Assembly (NCBI RefSeq): GCF_003269035.1
Contig: NZ_QLTK01000013.1
Coordinates: 105,824 to 169,823, forward strand
Source: Paraburkholderia bryophila
GTDB taxonomy: Bacteria > Pseudomonadota > Gammaproteobacteria > Burkholderiales > Burkholderiaceae
DNA length: 64,000 nucleotides
Reading direction: 5' to 3'
Numbering within the stretch: position 1 is the stretch's first letter; the number at the start of each line of letters is the position of its first letter. Below are positions 7,981 to 16,038 of the stretch, piece by piece. The notes under the pieces are model-generated. The model was not told the origin of the DNA. It ran no database searches and saw only the letters and a program-made list of their open reading frames with translations. A program made the position numbers and the translations under genes.

Positions 7981-9105
7981 ATGACCAGCCCCGCATTCAT
8001 CACCTGGCCCGAAGCCGAAGGCCCCCGCACCGCGCGTTGGCGCTCCGAAGCGGCGGTGCCGCCGCCCAAACGCGTGGTCGTCGCCGACGACCGCACGACC
8101 GCCGACTCGGCCTACCGCCTTGCGTGCGAAGGCACGGCATTGCTCTGGAACGGCGACTTCCAGAACGCCCGTCAATTGCTGCAGGCGGTCACGCGCCGGC
8201 TGGAGCGCAAACCGCGCAAGCACGGCGACACGCCGATCGACGCCTTCAACCTGCATCGGCAGGCGCAGTCGCAGCGCGCCCGCACGCTCGGCATGATCCT
8301 GATTCCGCTCGACGCCGCGTACGCCATTCCGCTGCGCCGTGCTCCCGAGGTGCAGCAGGCCTGCGTCGAAACCTACGGGCCGGCGACCGATGAAGCGTCG
8401 GTCGTGTCACTGCGCGAATTGCTCGGCTTGATCGGCGCGCACGAGTGGCGCAAGAAGGGCGTCGAGATTCCCGCGCTCAGCGAGCGCATTCATCCGCATT
8501 ACGGGGTGTTCTCGCCGGTGCGTGGCGAATATGTGGATCTCGTCGCCCGCACGCCGCTGCCGTCGCTGAACAAGGCGTTCGATATCGGTACCGGCACCGG
8601 CGTGCTGGCTGCGTTGCTCGCCAAGCGTGGCGTGAAGAAAATCGTCGCGACCGATCAGGATCCGCGCGCGCTCGACTGCGCGCGCGAGAACCTCACGCGC
8701 CTCGGTTATGACCAGCAGGTCGACATCGTGAAGGCCGATCTGTTTCCGGAGGGGCGCGCCCCGCTGGTGGTCTGCAATCCGCCGTGGGTGCCGGCGCGGC
8801 CCGCGTCGCCGCTCGAATATGCCGTCTACGATCCGGACAGCCGGATGCTGCTCGGTTTCCTGAACGGTCTGGCAGCACATCTATCGCCGGGCGGCGAGGG
8901 CTGGCTGATCCTGTCGGATTTTGCCGAGCATCTCGGGCTGCGTTCGCGCGAGTGGTTGCTCGATGCAATTGACAAGGCGGGCCTGACGGTGGTCGGGCGT
9001 GAGGATATTCGTCCGCGGCATCCGAAATCGACCGATGAGACCGATGCGCTTCACACAGCGCGGGTGGCCGAGTTGACGTCGTTGTGGCGGTTGAAAGCGC
9101 GTTAA
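7981..9105 (+). CDS. Class I SAM-dependent methyltransferase (MTS-domain type)
   Basis: A 374-residue protein. Residues about 1-180 are a family-specific N-terminal region. The Rossmann methyltransferase fold starts at about 195 with motif I DIGTGTG (201-207), the acidic strand VATDQDPRA (223-230), and NPPW (266-269), the catalytic NPPY-type motif of enzymes that methylate glutamine or base amino groups. This resembles PrmB/PrmC/RsmC relatives, but the long N-terminus and lack of context leave the substrate unknown. The start ATG 7981 lacks a clear Shine-Dalgarno sequence. Confidence 0.85.
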   Translation: MTSPAFITWPEAEGPRTARWRSEAAVPPPKRVVVADDRTTADSAYRLACEGTALLWNGDFQNARQLLQAVTRRLERKPRKHGDTPIDAFNLHRQAQSQRARTLGMILIPLDAAYAIPLRRAPEVQQACVETYGPATDEASVVSLRELLGLIGAHEWRKKGVEIPALSERIHPHYGVFSPVRGEYVDLVARTPLPSLNKAFDIGTGTGVLAALLAKRGVKKIVATDQDPRALDCARENLTRLGYDQQVDIVKADLFPEGRAPLVVCNPPWVPARPASPLEYAVYDPDSRMLLGFLNGLAAHLSPGGEGWLILSDFAEHLGLRSREWLLDAIDKAGLTVVGREDIRPRHPKSTDETDALHTARVAELTSLWRLKAR

Positions 9106-9129
9106 CCCAGGCGCGATGTGATGGGTTGG

Positions 9130-9192
9130 AACGCCGCCGCGCGTTGGGTGCCATCGGGTAACGGTGGGTAGCCCGACGTGCGGCGTTTTCGT
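9130..9192. terminator. Possible terminator between convergent methyltransferase and flavoprotein genes
   Basis: AACGCCGC (9130-9137) pairs with GCGGCGTT (9180-9187), and TTCGTTT follows. The 42-nt interior includes a CGGG/CCCG helix. The position between two convergent stops is right, but the T tract is poor. Confidence 0.35.
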
Positions 9193-9199
9193 TTGAGCG

Positions 9200-10540
9200 T
9201 TATGCGGTTGGCGTTTGCGTTGTGTCCGATCCATTCAGCGCATTCGCAGCGTTCGACCCAGCGAGGCCCGTCAGATACGCAAGCGCGCCGCGCCCCGCCA
9301 CCAGTCCGCTGGCAAAGCACGCAGTCAACAGATAACCGCCGGTCGGCGCTTCCCAATCCAGCATCTCGCCCGCGCAAAACGCGCCCGGCAACTGCTCGAC
9401 CATCAGATGCGAGTCGAGCGCTTCGAAAGGAATACCACCCGCCGTACTGATCGCCTCGGCGATCGGCCGGGCACGGGTGAGCCGCACGGGTAGCGCCTTG
9501 ACCGCGTGCGCCAGCCGGTTCGAATCCGCGAACGTCTCCTTCGACAGAATCTCGTGCAGCAGTGCGAGTTTGACCCCGCCAATCCCGATTCGCCCTTGCA
9601 GATGGCTCGACATCGAACGCGAGCCGCGCGGCCGTGTGACTTCCACGATCACCCGATCCAAAGCCAAGCCGGGCGCCAGGTCCAGCGCGATCGTCACGTC
9701 GCCGTCAGCAAGAATCCGTTCGCGAATCGCCGACGACAACGCGTAAATCAGGCTCCCTTCCAGGCCCGTTTCGGTCAGAAGTATTTCACCTTGTCGATTG
9801 TGGACAGTTTTGTCTATATCGGTGAGCGAAATGGCGACTGGCTTGACCGGTTGTCCGGCGAAACGCTCGCGCAGATAGGGGCTCCAGTCGGCGTCGAAAC
9901 CGCAGTTCGCGGCGCGCAGCGGCACCACTGGCACGTTGCGGGCGCTCATGAGCGGCACCCAGGCGGCGTCGGAGCCGAGGCGCGGCCAGCTTGCGCCGCC
10001 GAGCGCGAAGACGACCGCATCGCAGGTGACGAGCTGCTCGCCGTCGGGTGTCGTGAACTTCAGCGTGTGTCCGGCGGGGCGGCCGGAGGCGTCGGCGACA
10101 GCGCGGTCTTCGGCATCCCAACCCACCCATTTATGGCGCATATGAAAACGCACCCCCGTCTCTCTCAACCGATGCAGCCAGGCGCGCAACATCGGCGCCG
10201 CTTTCATATCGGTGGGAAAAACGCGCCCCGAGCTGCCGACGAATGTCTCGACGCCCAGCGCCTTCAGCCAGGCCCGCAGCGCATCGGGGCCGAACGCATC
10301 CAGTAGCGGCGCGATCTGCTGACGGCGCGCGCCATAGCGGCCGAGAAACGGTTCGAGCGCCTCGGAATGCGTGATGTTCATGCCGCCTTTGCCCGCCATC
10401 AGGAATTTGCGGCCGACCGACGGCATTGCGTCGTAGACGTCGACTTGCACGCCATGGCTGGCGAGCGCCTCGGCGGCCATCAAGCCGGCGGGGCCGCCGC
10501 CGATCACGGCGACGCGGGCATAATCACGGGAAAAAGGCAT
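9200..10540 (-). CDS. HI0933/TIGR03862-type FAD-dependent flavoprotein
   Basis: A 446-residue NAD(P)/FAD-dependent oxidoreductase of the HI0933-like (BaiN-related) family. The start at 10540 gives MPFSRDYARVAVIGGGPAG, placing the dinucleotide-binding GGGPAG near residue 15; the frame is open further upstream without support. The family block GKGGMNITHSE follows near residue 50, and the C-terminal GEMLDWEAPTGGYLLT closes the FAD site. Substrate is unknown. Codons for roughly DIDKTVHNRQGEI lie on the second copy of the 36-bp repeat (9784-9819), so the repeat is part of the reading frame. Confidence 0.9.
   Translation of the reverse strand: MPFSRDYARVAVIGGGPAGLMAAEALASHGVQVDVYDAMPSVGRKFLMAGKGGMNITHSEALEPFLGRYGARRQQIAPLLDAFGPDALRAWLKALGVETFVGSSGRVFPTDMKAAPMLRAWLHRLRETGVRFHMRHKWVGWDAEDRAVADASGRPAGHTLKFTTPDGEQLVTCDAVVFALGGASWPRLGSDAAWVPLMSARNVPVVPLRAANCGFDADWSPYLRERFAGQPVKPVAISLTDIDKTVHNRQGEILLTETGLEGSLIYALSSAIRERILADGDVTIALDLAPGLALDRVIVEVTRPRGSRSMSSHLQGRIGIGGVKLALLHEILSKETFADSNRLAHAVKALPVRLTRARPIAEAISTAGGIPFEALDSHLMVEQLPGAFCAGEMLDWEAPTGGYLLTACFASGLVAGRGALAYLTGLAGSNAANALNGSDTTQTPTA
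9784..9819. repeat. 36-bp repeat, copy inside the flavoprotein coding sequence
   Basis: TTTCACCTTGTCGATTGT followed by GGACAGTTTTGTCTATAT, 32/36 identical to 7764-7799. It lies in frame inside the flavoprotein gene in a stretch where related proteins, from memory, differ in length. Confidence 0.8.
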
Positions 10541-10781
10541 GCGGTCCTGCGGATGAGCGGAAGAGGCGGCGCCTGCCCGGCTGTGAAAGCGGGCGGCGCG
10601 AAGCGCGCTATTTTCACACCACGGGCAGCGTTGGGCAAACACGCGGGCAGCGGGGCCGGCCGAAAAAAGCAGGGTTCAGGCGTACCCGGATCGGCGCGAC
10701 TGGCCGCCGCGTAATAGCCCGTGACATGGTTCGCGCGTGCGGCAGCACAGCCGGATAGGTGAACATGCACCGGTGTCCGGA

Positions 10782-10828
10782 CCGACCGAAACTAGCGAGC
10801 GGCGCATTCCCGCCTGCTAGTTTCGGTC
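10782..10828. repeat. 14-bp inverted repeat downstream of the 106-residue protein gene
   Basis: CGACCGAAACTAGC (10782-10795) and GCTAGTTTCGGTCG (10815-10828) pair perfectly around a 19-nt loop that can itself form a short GCGG/CCGC helix. It lies 17 bp past the stop of the minus-strand gene at 10845. There is no T tract on either strand, so it is not a standard intrinsic terminator. The rest of the gap 10541-10844 shows nothing I recognise. Confidence 0.6.
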
Positions 10829-10844
10829 GCCGCATTCAAATTCT

Positions 10845-11165
10845 TTAGCCGGGGTAAGCCTCATCCACCTTCAATCCCGCCAGCTTGAAAATAACCCGCA
10901 GCGTCTGCGGTTTGATATCGCGCCGCGACGCGAGCGTCGTCATCACGAAGTCGAGTACTTTCGCGTACTTGAGCATGATCAGGCAGGTTTCCATGTCGAC
11001 GCTGCCGTCGCGCATGACTTCGGCCAGGCGCAGCATTTCCGTGGAGATGTCGCGGGCCATCTCCAGTTCGAGTTGCTGTTTTTCAGACCAGGCCGGAGTG
11101 GCGATCAGCTTCGCCAGCATTTCCTGAAACTTCTGTTCGACGTTTCCGTTGGGTACCGTATCCAT
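10845..11165 (-). CDS. Conserved hypothetical helical protein, 106 residues
   Basis: I do not recognise the family. The ATG at 11165 is preferred because GAAGAGG sits 5-6 nt upstream; an in-frame ATG at 11183 would add six residues. The product (MDTVPNGNVEQKFQEML...) is soluble, highly charged and predicted mostly helical, with no signal peptide or membrane segment. Codon use is like its neighbours. It stands alone between two oppositely arranged genes. Confidence 0.75.
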   Translation of the reverse strand: MDTVPNGNVEQKFQEMLAKLIATPAWSEKQQLELEMARDISTEMLRLAEVMRDGSVDMETCLIMLKYAKVLDFVMTTLASRRDIKPQTLRVIFKLAGLKVDEAYPG

Positions 11166-11562
11166 TGCTGCCTCTTCTATCATCCGAGCACGCGTCCAGT
11201 CGAGATCACGGCGCGCTGCTGGTTACGTAACGTTCGGTCCGTGTTCCGGGACCGTCCTCCCCACATGCATTCGGTTCGCGTGATCGAAGTCACGTCCGGC
11301 AGCTTGTTGTTATCGGCGATACGGCCTGCCCGCTTGGTCGAGACGCCATGAAGCCGGTTTTGCGTCACGCTGGAAACGCCCTGCGCGGTAAAAATCGAGC
11401 AGGAAACGTTCCAGCTTGTTGCCCTTTCTTGCATGATTTGCGCCACCTTTCGGTGAGTCGGCGGCACTTTGGGTAAACTGGCAGCAACTTTTCCCTTTTT
11501 CCGTCGCCTGTCGCACGTTCGTCGTGTAATCGACGGCGGTTACCTGCAAGCGGTCCCCCGAG
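11166..11562. other. Intergenic region, no gene recognised
   Basis: 397 bp between divergent genes. The only structure noticed is a short inverted repeat CGGTCC/GGACCG (11235-11254). Promoters for both flanking genes should lie here, but no hexamer pair stood out. Confidence 0.5.
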
Positions 11563-12405
11563 ATGTCCAGCAAAACCCACGAAATCCGTCCGAATCAGTC
11601 CATCGAGCTGTTGAAGGAGCTTCACATCCTCACGCGCGACGGCAAGATGAATCAGGACAGCCGCCGCAAGCTCAAGCAGGTCTACCATCTGTTCCAGTTC
11701 ATCGAGCCGTTGCTCAAGGAGCACAAGGCCGATCAGGGGGCGGTGACGCTGGTCGACCACGGCGCCGGCAAGTCATACCTAGGTTTTATTCTGTACGACC
11801 TTTTCTTCAAGGAGTTTCAGGATGCCGCGGGTGGCGCATCGCACATATACGGCATTGAAACGCGCGAGGATCTGGTCGTGAAATCCGAGGAACTGGCCGC
11901 CCGGCTGGGCTTCGCGGGCATGTCGTTTCTGAATCTGTCGGTGGCGGAGTCGATCACGTCCGAGCGCTTGCCCGCGCGGATCGACATCGTGACGGCGCTG
12001 CACGCCTGCAACACCGCCACCGACGACGCGATCCGCTTCGCGCTGCAGAAGCAGGCGAAAAATATCGTCGTGGTGCCGTGTTGTCAGGCCGAAGTGGCGG
12101 GGGTCTTGAAGCAGAACAAGGGTAAGTCGCTGGGGAACGCGCTGACGGAAATCTGGCGGCATCCGCTGCATACGCGGGAGTTCGGCAGCCAGATCACGAA
12201 CGTGCTGCGCTGTTTGCAACTCGAAGCGCACGGTTATCAGGTTAGCGTGACCGAGCTGGTCGGCTGGGAGCATTCGATGAAAAACGAACTCATCGTCGCC
12301 CAGTACAAGGATCTGCCGAGACGGCGTCCGGCCGAGCGCCTCGATGAGGTGATGGAAACGCTGGGAATCGGGGAACTGAAAGAGCGGTTTTTCGTGTCCG
12401 CCTGA
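11563..12405 (+). CDS. SAM-dependent methyltransferase of the Methyltransf_32 (PF13679) type
   Basis: A 280-residue protein. The SAM-binding strand reads VTLVDHGAGKSYLGFILYDL (residues about 62-81), the form of motif I seen in PF13679 proteins, which also include eukaryotic Trm13-like RNA methyltransferases. ALHACNTATDDAI and VVVPCCQAEVA further down are characteristic family blocks; the paired Cys residues are conserved in relatives. The methyl acceptor is unknown. The start ATG at 11563 follows a weak CCCCCGAG site. Confidence 0.8.
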   Translation: MSSKTHEIRPNQSIELLKELHILTRDGKMNQDSRRKLKQVYHLFQFIEPLLKEHKADQGAVTLVDHGAGKSYLGFILYDLFFKEFQDAAGGASHIYGIETREDLVVKSEELAARLGFAGMSFLNLSVAESITSERLPARIDIVTALHACNTATDDAIRFALQKQAKNIVVVPCCQAEVAGVLKQNKGKSLGNALTEIWRHPLHTREFGSQITNVLRCLQLEAHGYQVSVTELVGWEHSMKNELIVAQYKDLPRRRPAERLDEVMETLGIGELKERFFVSA

Positions 12406-12440
12406 TTTCGCGGTGGTTTGCCGCGGAACCGCTGCGTCGA

Positions 12441-12995
12441 TTAACGCTTCAGGAGGGCGTTCCAGCCGGCCAGGCCGATTCGCCGGAGCGTTTCCTGGTT
12501 GCGCTCGTAAATTTCCTCCGCGTCGGGAAACGCCTGAACTGCCCGCTCGATGCTGTCTTCACGCAGCAGGTGGAAGATCGGATACGGCGCCCGGTTGGTG
12601 TAGTTCTCGATCTCGTCTGGCTCGCTGCCTTCGAACTGATAAAAAGGATGAAAACTGGCGATCTGAATCACGCCTTCCAGTCGAAGCTGCTTGATCATCC
12701 GTTCGGCGAAAAACAGGCAGTCGTTGTAGTCGAGAAAATCGCCGAGCGTATTCGGAACGATGAGCAGCGTGGTATCCACGGCGTTCGGATCGACGGCGAC
12801 CAGGGTTTGAAGCTCGGCTTCCAGGTCGGCGAGGACCGCTTCCATGTCCGTGGCGTCGCTCACGGCGTAGCGAATCTGGCCTTTCACATGCACCGCCTTC
12901 GCAAACGGACAGAGATTCAGTCCGATCACCGCCTCGGTCAGCCAATGGCGAGTAGCGGCGATGACGGCATCGTGAGATTCGGCGGGCAACGGCAT
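12441..12995 (-). CDS. DUF1415 family protein
   Basis: A 184-residue soluble protein. The family signature AVIGLNLCPFAKAVHVKGQI appears near residue 20, followed by TTLLIVPNTLGDFLDYNDCL and FHPFYQFEGSEPDEIENYTN. The start MPLPAESHD at 12995 is chosen by homology; the upstream frame is open to 13103 and would add a Leu-rich stretch. No ribosome site is obvious. Function unknown; DUF1415 proteins are widespread in proteobacteria. The gene converges with the methyltransferase gene at 11563. Confidence 0.82.
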   Translation of the reverse strand: MPLPAESHDAVIAATRHWLTEAVIGLNLCPFAKAVHVKGQIRYAVSDATDMEAVLADLEAELQTLVAVDPNAVDTTLLIVPNTLGDFLDYNDCLFFAERMIKQLRLEGVIQIASFHPFYQFEGSEPDEIENYTNRAPYPIFHLLREDSIERAVQAFPDAEEIYERNQETLRRIGLAGWNALLKR

Positions 12996-13068
12996 GGCAA
13001 GTAAGAGCAGGAAAGCGGCAGGAAAGCGCCATTCTAACGGGACCGATCGGCACGCATGCCGATCCACC

Positions 13069-13710
13069 TCAACCCGCGGGCGCCGCGCCGCAAGCCGCCG
13101 CAATCAATTGCGCCGCCGCCTTCGGTGCGGCCAGAATCGGCCCGCACCCCGGCCCATAAGTCTGGCTGGCCGCGTACACACCTTCGATCATCAACCCGAG
13201 CGCGTTGGCCAGCGCGACCGGATCGTCGGCGCCGGCGTCGGTCGCGAGGCCGGTTAGCCGCGCCATCAGCCGCGCCTTGTTGTCATACACGAACTGCCGC
13301 GCCGGATGCGCGGCGTCGGGAAACTCCACCGACACGTTGACGAACGGACAGCCGCGATAATCGTCCACTGACGCCCGCACTGCGAGGTCGTCGAAATATT
13401 GCTGCAACTGTCTGGCCGGATCACCCGGATGTTTGGCGAAACTCTTCTCCACGTAGCCGAAGAACTGCTCATCCTTGCGCGCCAGATACGCCATCACCAG
13501 GTCGTCTTTCGACGAAAACTGGCGATACAGACTCATCTTGTTGACGCCCGCCCGCTCGACCACTGCGTCCACGCCGACCGTGCGCACGCCTTCGCGATAG
13601 AACAGCTCGTCCGCGGCGCGCAGCAGATGCTGCTGCGCCTGCGGCCCCGCCGTCTGCGCACTGCGCGCGCGCCGTGTGCCGGCCGCCTTGGGGGTTTCGC
13701 TATCGGACAT
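13069..13710 (-). CDS. TetR-family transcriptional regulator, divergent from an MFS gene
   Basis: A 213-residue TetR-type repressor. A basic Ala-rich N-terminal tail (1-25) precedes the HTH: LLRAADELFYREGVRTVGVD and AGVNKMSLYRQFSSKDDLV (about 29-70). The C-terminal domain includes RGCPFVNVSVEFPD, typical of TetR_C regulators. It is transcribed divergently from the MFS transporter at 13865, and the shared control region holds a perfect 20-bp palindrome and overlapping promoters (13739-13797). It most likely represses itself and the transporter. The inducer is unknown. Confidence 0.9.
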   Translation of the reverse strand: MSDSETPKAAGTRRARSAQTAGPQAQQHLLRAADELFYREGVRTVGVDAVVERAGVNKMSLYRQFSSKDDLVMAYLARKDEQFFGYVEKSFAKHPGDPARQLQQYFDDLAVRASVDDYRGCPFVNVSVEFPDAAHPARQFVYDNKARLMARLTGLATDAGADDPVALANALGLMIEGVYAASQTYGPGCGPILAAPKAAAQLIAAACGAAPAG

Positions 13711-13738
13711 GAATGACCACCTCGCCGTAATTGACGCC

Positions 13739-13797
13739 TTGACATGTTACCGAGCAGTAACTACGATCGCAACACTATTGTGACAGATCTGTCACAA
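13739..13797. promoter_or_regulatory. Overlapping divergent promoters and operators for tetR and the MFS gene
   Basis: Plus strand: TTGACA (13739-13744), 17-bp spacer, TACGAT (13762-13767). Minus strand: TTGCGA (13772-13767), 17-bp spacer, TAACAT (13749-13744). An inverted repeat GTTAC-N6-GTAAC (13746-13761) fills the shared spacer. A perfect 20-bp palindrome TTGTGACAGATCTGTCACAA (13778-13797) sits just past the plus-strand start region. Both palindromes are operator candidates for the adjacent TetR protein. Confidence 0.7.
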
Positions 13798-13864
13798 GTC
13801 CCTTACCGAAGTCGTAACAATGCGAACGATGCGGCCGGTCCGGCCGGCATCGATTGGAGAACCG

Positions 13865-15148
13865 ATGAACTGGGCAGCGAGACTGATTGGCGGGCGTTTC
13901 CACTACGGCTGGTTGACGGTCGCGGTGGTGTTTCTGGTGTTGCTGGCGGCGGCCGGCACGCGCGCCACGCCCAGCGTGATGATGGTGCCGCTCGAGCATC
14001 AATTCGGCTGGAGCCGCGCGACGATCTCGCTGGCGATCTCCGTGAACATTGCGCTGTACGGCCTGATGGGCCCGTTCGCGGCAGCCGCGATGCAGCGTTT
14101 TGGTGTGCGTCCCACGCTGCTGGCCGCACTCGGCACGATGGCGGCGGGCGTCGCGCTGTCGTCGCTGATGACGCATCCGTGGCAGATGGTGCTGATCTGG
14201 GGCGTGATGGTCGGCGGCTCGACGGGCGTGGCGGCGCTATCGTTGTCGGCCACGGTGGTGACGCGCTGGTTCACCACGCGCCGCGGCCTCGTGATGGGCA
14301 TTCTCACGGCCAGCTCCGCCACCGGCCAACTGGTATTCCTGCCGATGCTCGCCGCCATCGCCGAGCATCACGGCTGGCGTAACGTCGTATGGGTCGTGGC
14401 GATCGCGGCGGCGATCGTGATTCCGCTGGTCGCGTTTCTGTTGCCCGAACGGCCGGCTGACATGCAACTGCGCCCGTACGGCGAAGCGCACGACGCGCCG
14501 ATCGCCGCCGCCGGCAGCAAGCAGAATCCGCTCGCCATCGCGTTCGGCACGCTCGCCATGGCGAGCAAGCGGCGCGATTTCTGGCTGTTGTTCTTCAGCT
14601 TTTTCATCTGCGGCGCGAGCACCAACGGCTATGTCGGCACGCACCTGATCGCCATGTGCGGCGACTACGGCATGACGGAAGTGCAGGGCGCCTCGCTGCT
14701 CGCCGCGATGGGCATCTTCGATCTGTTCGGCACGACGTTGTCCGGCTGGCTGTCGGACCGCTTCAATAGCCGCGTGCTGCTGTTCTGGTATTACGGTCTG
14801 CGCGGTTTGTCGCTGATCTACCTGCCGCACGCGTTCGGTATCGACTTCTTCGGTCTGCCGCTGTTCGCGGTGTTCTACGGGCTGGACTGGATCGCGACCG
14901 TGCCGCCGACCGTGCGTCTGGCCACGGACGTCTTCGGCAAGGAATCGGCGCCGGTGGTGTTCGGCTGGGTCGTGGCCGGCCATCAGCTCGGCGCGGCTTT
15001 CGCGGCGCTCGGCGCCGGCATGCTGCGGGCAAGCCTCGGGACTTACACCGTGGCGTCGATGATTTCGGGCGGCCTGTGCCTCGTGGCTGCGCTGATCGTG
15101 CTGCGTATCAACCGGCCGGCCAAGGTGCCGGAACCGCAAGTGGCGTGA
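13865..15148 (+). CDS. Major facilitator superfamily transporter, monocarboxylate/OFA-like
   Basis: A 427-residue, 12-helix inner-membrane transporter. The ATG at 13865 has GGAGA 4-8 nt upstream and yields MNWAARLIGGRFHYGWLTVA. The FHYGW start of helix 1 is typical of the monocarboxylate/oxalate-formate antiporter branch of MFS. The cytoplasmic loop TRWFTTRRGLVMG (about 135-147) and the helix 8-9 loop SGWLSDRFNSRVLLF are intact. The substrate is probably an organic anion, but this is inference. The gene is divergent from, and probably controlled by, the TetR protein at 13069. Confidence 0.87.
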   Translation: MNWAARLIGGRFHYGWLTVAVVFLVLLAAAGTRATPSVMMVPLEHQFGWSRATISLAISVNIALYGLMGPFAAAAMQRFGVRPTLLAALGTMAAGVALSSLMTHPWQMVLIWGVMVGGSTGVAALSLSATVVTRWFTTRRGLVMGILTASSATGQLVFLPMLAAIAEHHGWRNVVWVVAIAAAIVIPLVAFLLPERPADMQLRPYGEAHDAPIAAAGSKQNPLAIAFGTLAMASKRRDFWLLFFSFFICGASTNGYVGTHLIAMCGDYGMTEVQGASLLAAMGIFDLFGTTLSGWLSDRFNSRVLLFWYYGLRGLSLIYLPHAFGIDFFGLPLFAVFYGLDWIATVPPTVRLATDVFGKESAPVVFGWVVAGHQLGAAFAALGAGMLRASLGTYTVASMISGGLCLVAALIVLRINRPAKVPEPQVA

Positions 15149-15213
15149 GGCTTGAGCCTTGGGGCAAGCCGGAAGCAAACTGCCCGGCAATGTCTGTCGG
15201 AACACCTCGCCGC

Positions 15214-15235
15214 AACGGCCCCACGGGGCCGTTTT
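15214..15235 (+). terminator. Intrinsic terminator after the MFS gene
   Basis: AACGGCCCC, short loop, GGGGCCGTTTT. A strong GC stem with a short T4 run, 65 bp after the MFS stop. Confidence 0.75.
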
Positions 15236-15357
15236 CGCTTTGCAGCCTGCGTGAAAACTAACTGCGTACAGGTTGGAGCACGCGCATCGAAGCCCGGTTA
15301 TGCTATGTGGCCCCGGGCAGTCGCCCGTCGATCATGAATTTCGACCGAGAGAAGCGC

Positions 15358-15951
15358 ATGACCAACAAACCCGCCCCTACCGAAGTTGCCATCCACGAGC
15401 TGATTGCAGGCCGCTGGAGCCCGCGCGCGTATTCGAGCGAGCCGGTTAGCCGCGAGCACCTGCACGCCGTGCTGGAGGCGGCTCGCTGGGCCCCTTCGTC
15501 GTATAACGCGCAGCCGTGGCGTTTTGTCGTCTTCGATCGCAGCGTCGACGAGGTCTCCTTCAAGAAGGCTTTCGCGACGCTGGTGCCGTTCAACCAGGGC
15601 TGGAACGCCCCGGCGCCGGTGCTGATCGCGGTGACCACGCACACGCTCACCAACAAGGGCGAAGTGAATCGCTGTGCGCCTTACGACGCGGGCGCGGCAG
15701 CCATGGCGCTCGTGTTGCAGGCGCATGCGCTCGGCCTCGCCGCGCATCAGATGAGCGGCTTCGATGCGAACGCATTCCGTACGGCGTTCGAGTTGCCGAA
15801 CGACGTCGACGTGATCTCGATCATCTCGCTTGGTCACTACGGTGAGGTCGACAAGCTCGACCCGGTGCTGCGCGAACGCGAGAAGTCGGTGCGCCAGCGT
15901 TTGCCGTTGGCGGATATCGCCTATGGCGGCGGGTGGAAGAAAGCGTTCTGA
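15358..15951 (+). CDS. Nitroreductase-family flavoprotein
   Basis: A 197-residue FMN-dependent oxidoreductase. The start MTNKPAPTEV at 15358 follows GAGAGAAGCGC; an in-frame ATG at 15334 is possible but less well placed. Family motifs: RWSPRAYSSEPVS (about 18-30), AARWAPSSYNAQPWRFVVF (FMN-binding, about 41-59), AGAAAMALVLQAHALGLAAH and YGEVDKL near the end. Such enzymes reduce nitro compounds or quinones using NAD(P)H; the physiological substrate is unknown. It is a single gene between terminators. Confidence 0.88.
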   Translation: MTNKPAPTEVAIHELIAGRWSPRAYSSEPVSREHLHAVLEAARWAPSSYNAQPWRFVVFDRSVDEVSFKKAFATLVPFNQGWNAPAPVLIAVTTHTLTNKGEVNRCAPYDAGAAAMALVLQAHALGLAAHQMSGFDANAFRTAFELPNDVDVISIISLGHYGEVDKLDPVLREREKSVRQRLPLADIAYGGGWKKAF

Positions 15952-16003
15952 GCGGCGGTACGCCCTCGTATCACCTCTTCCGTAGAAGATGGAAAGCAGT
16001 TGG

Positions 16004-16038
16004 AAACGCGCGGGGGCAGTTCAAACCGCGCGTTTTTT
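16004..16038. terminator. Bidirectional terminator between nitroreductase (+) and MFS (-) genes
   Basis: AAACGCGCGG (16004-16013), 12-nt loop, CCGCGCGTTT with T6 at 16033-16038. The T tract overlaps the stop codon of the minus-strand MFS gene (16037-16039). Confidence 0.85.
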
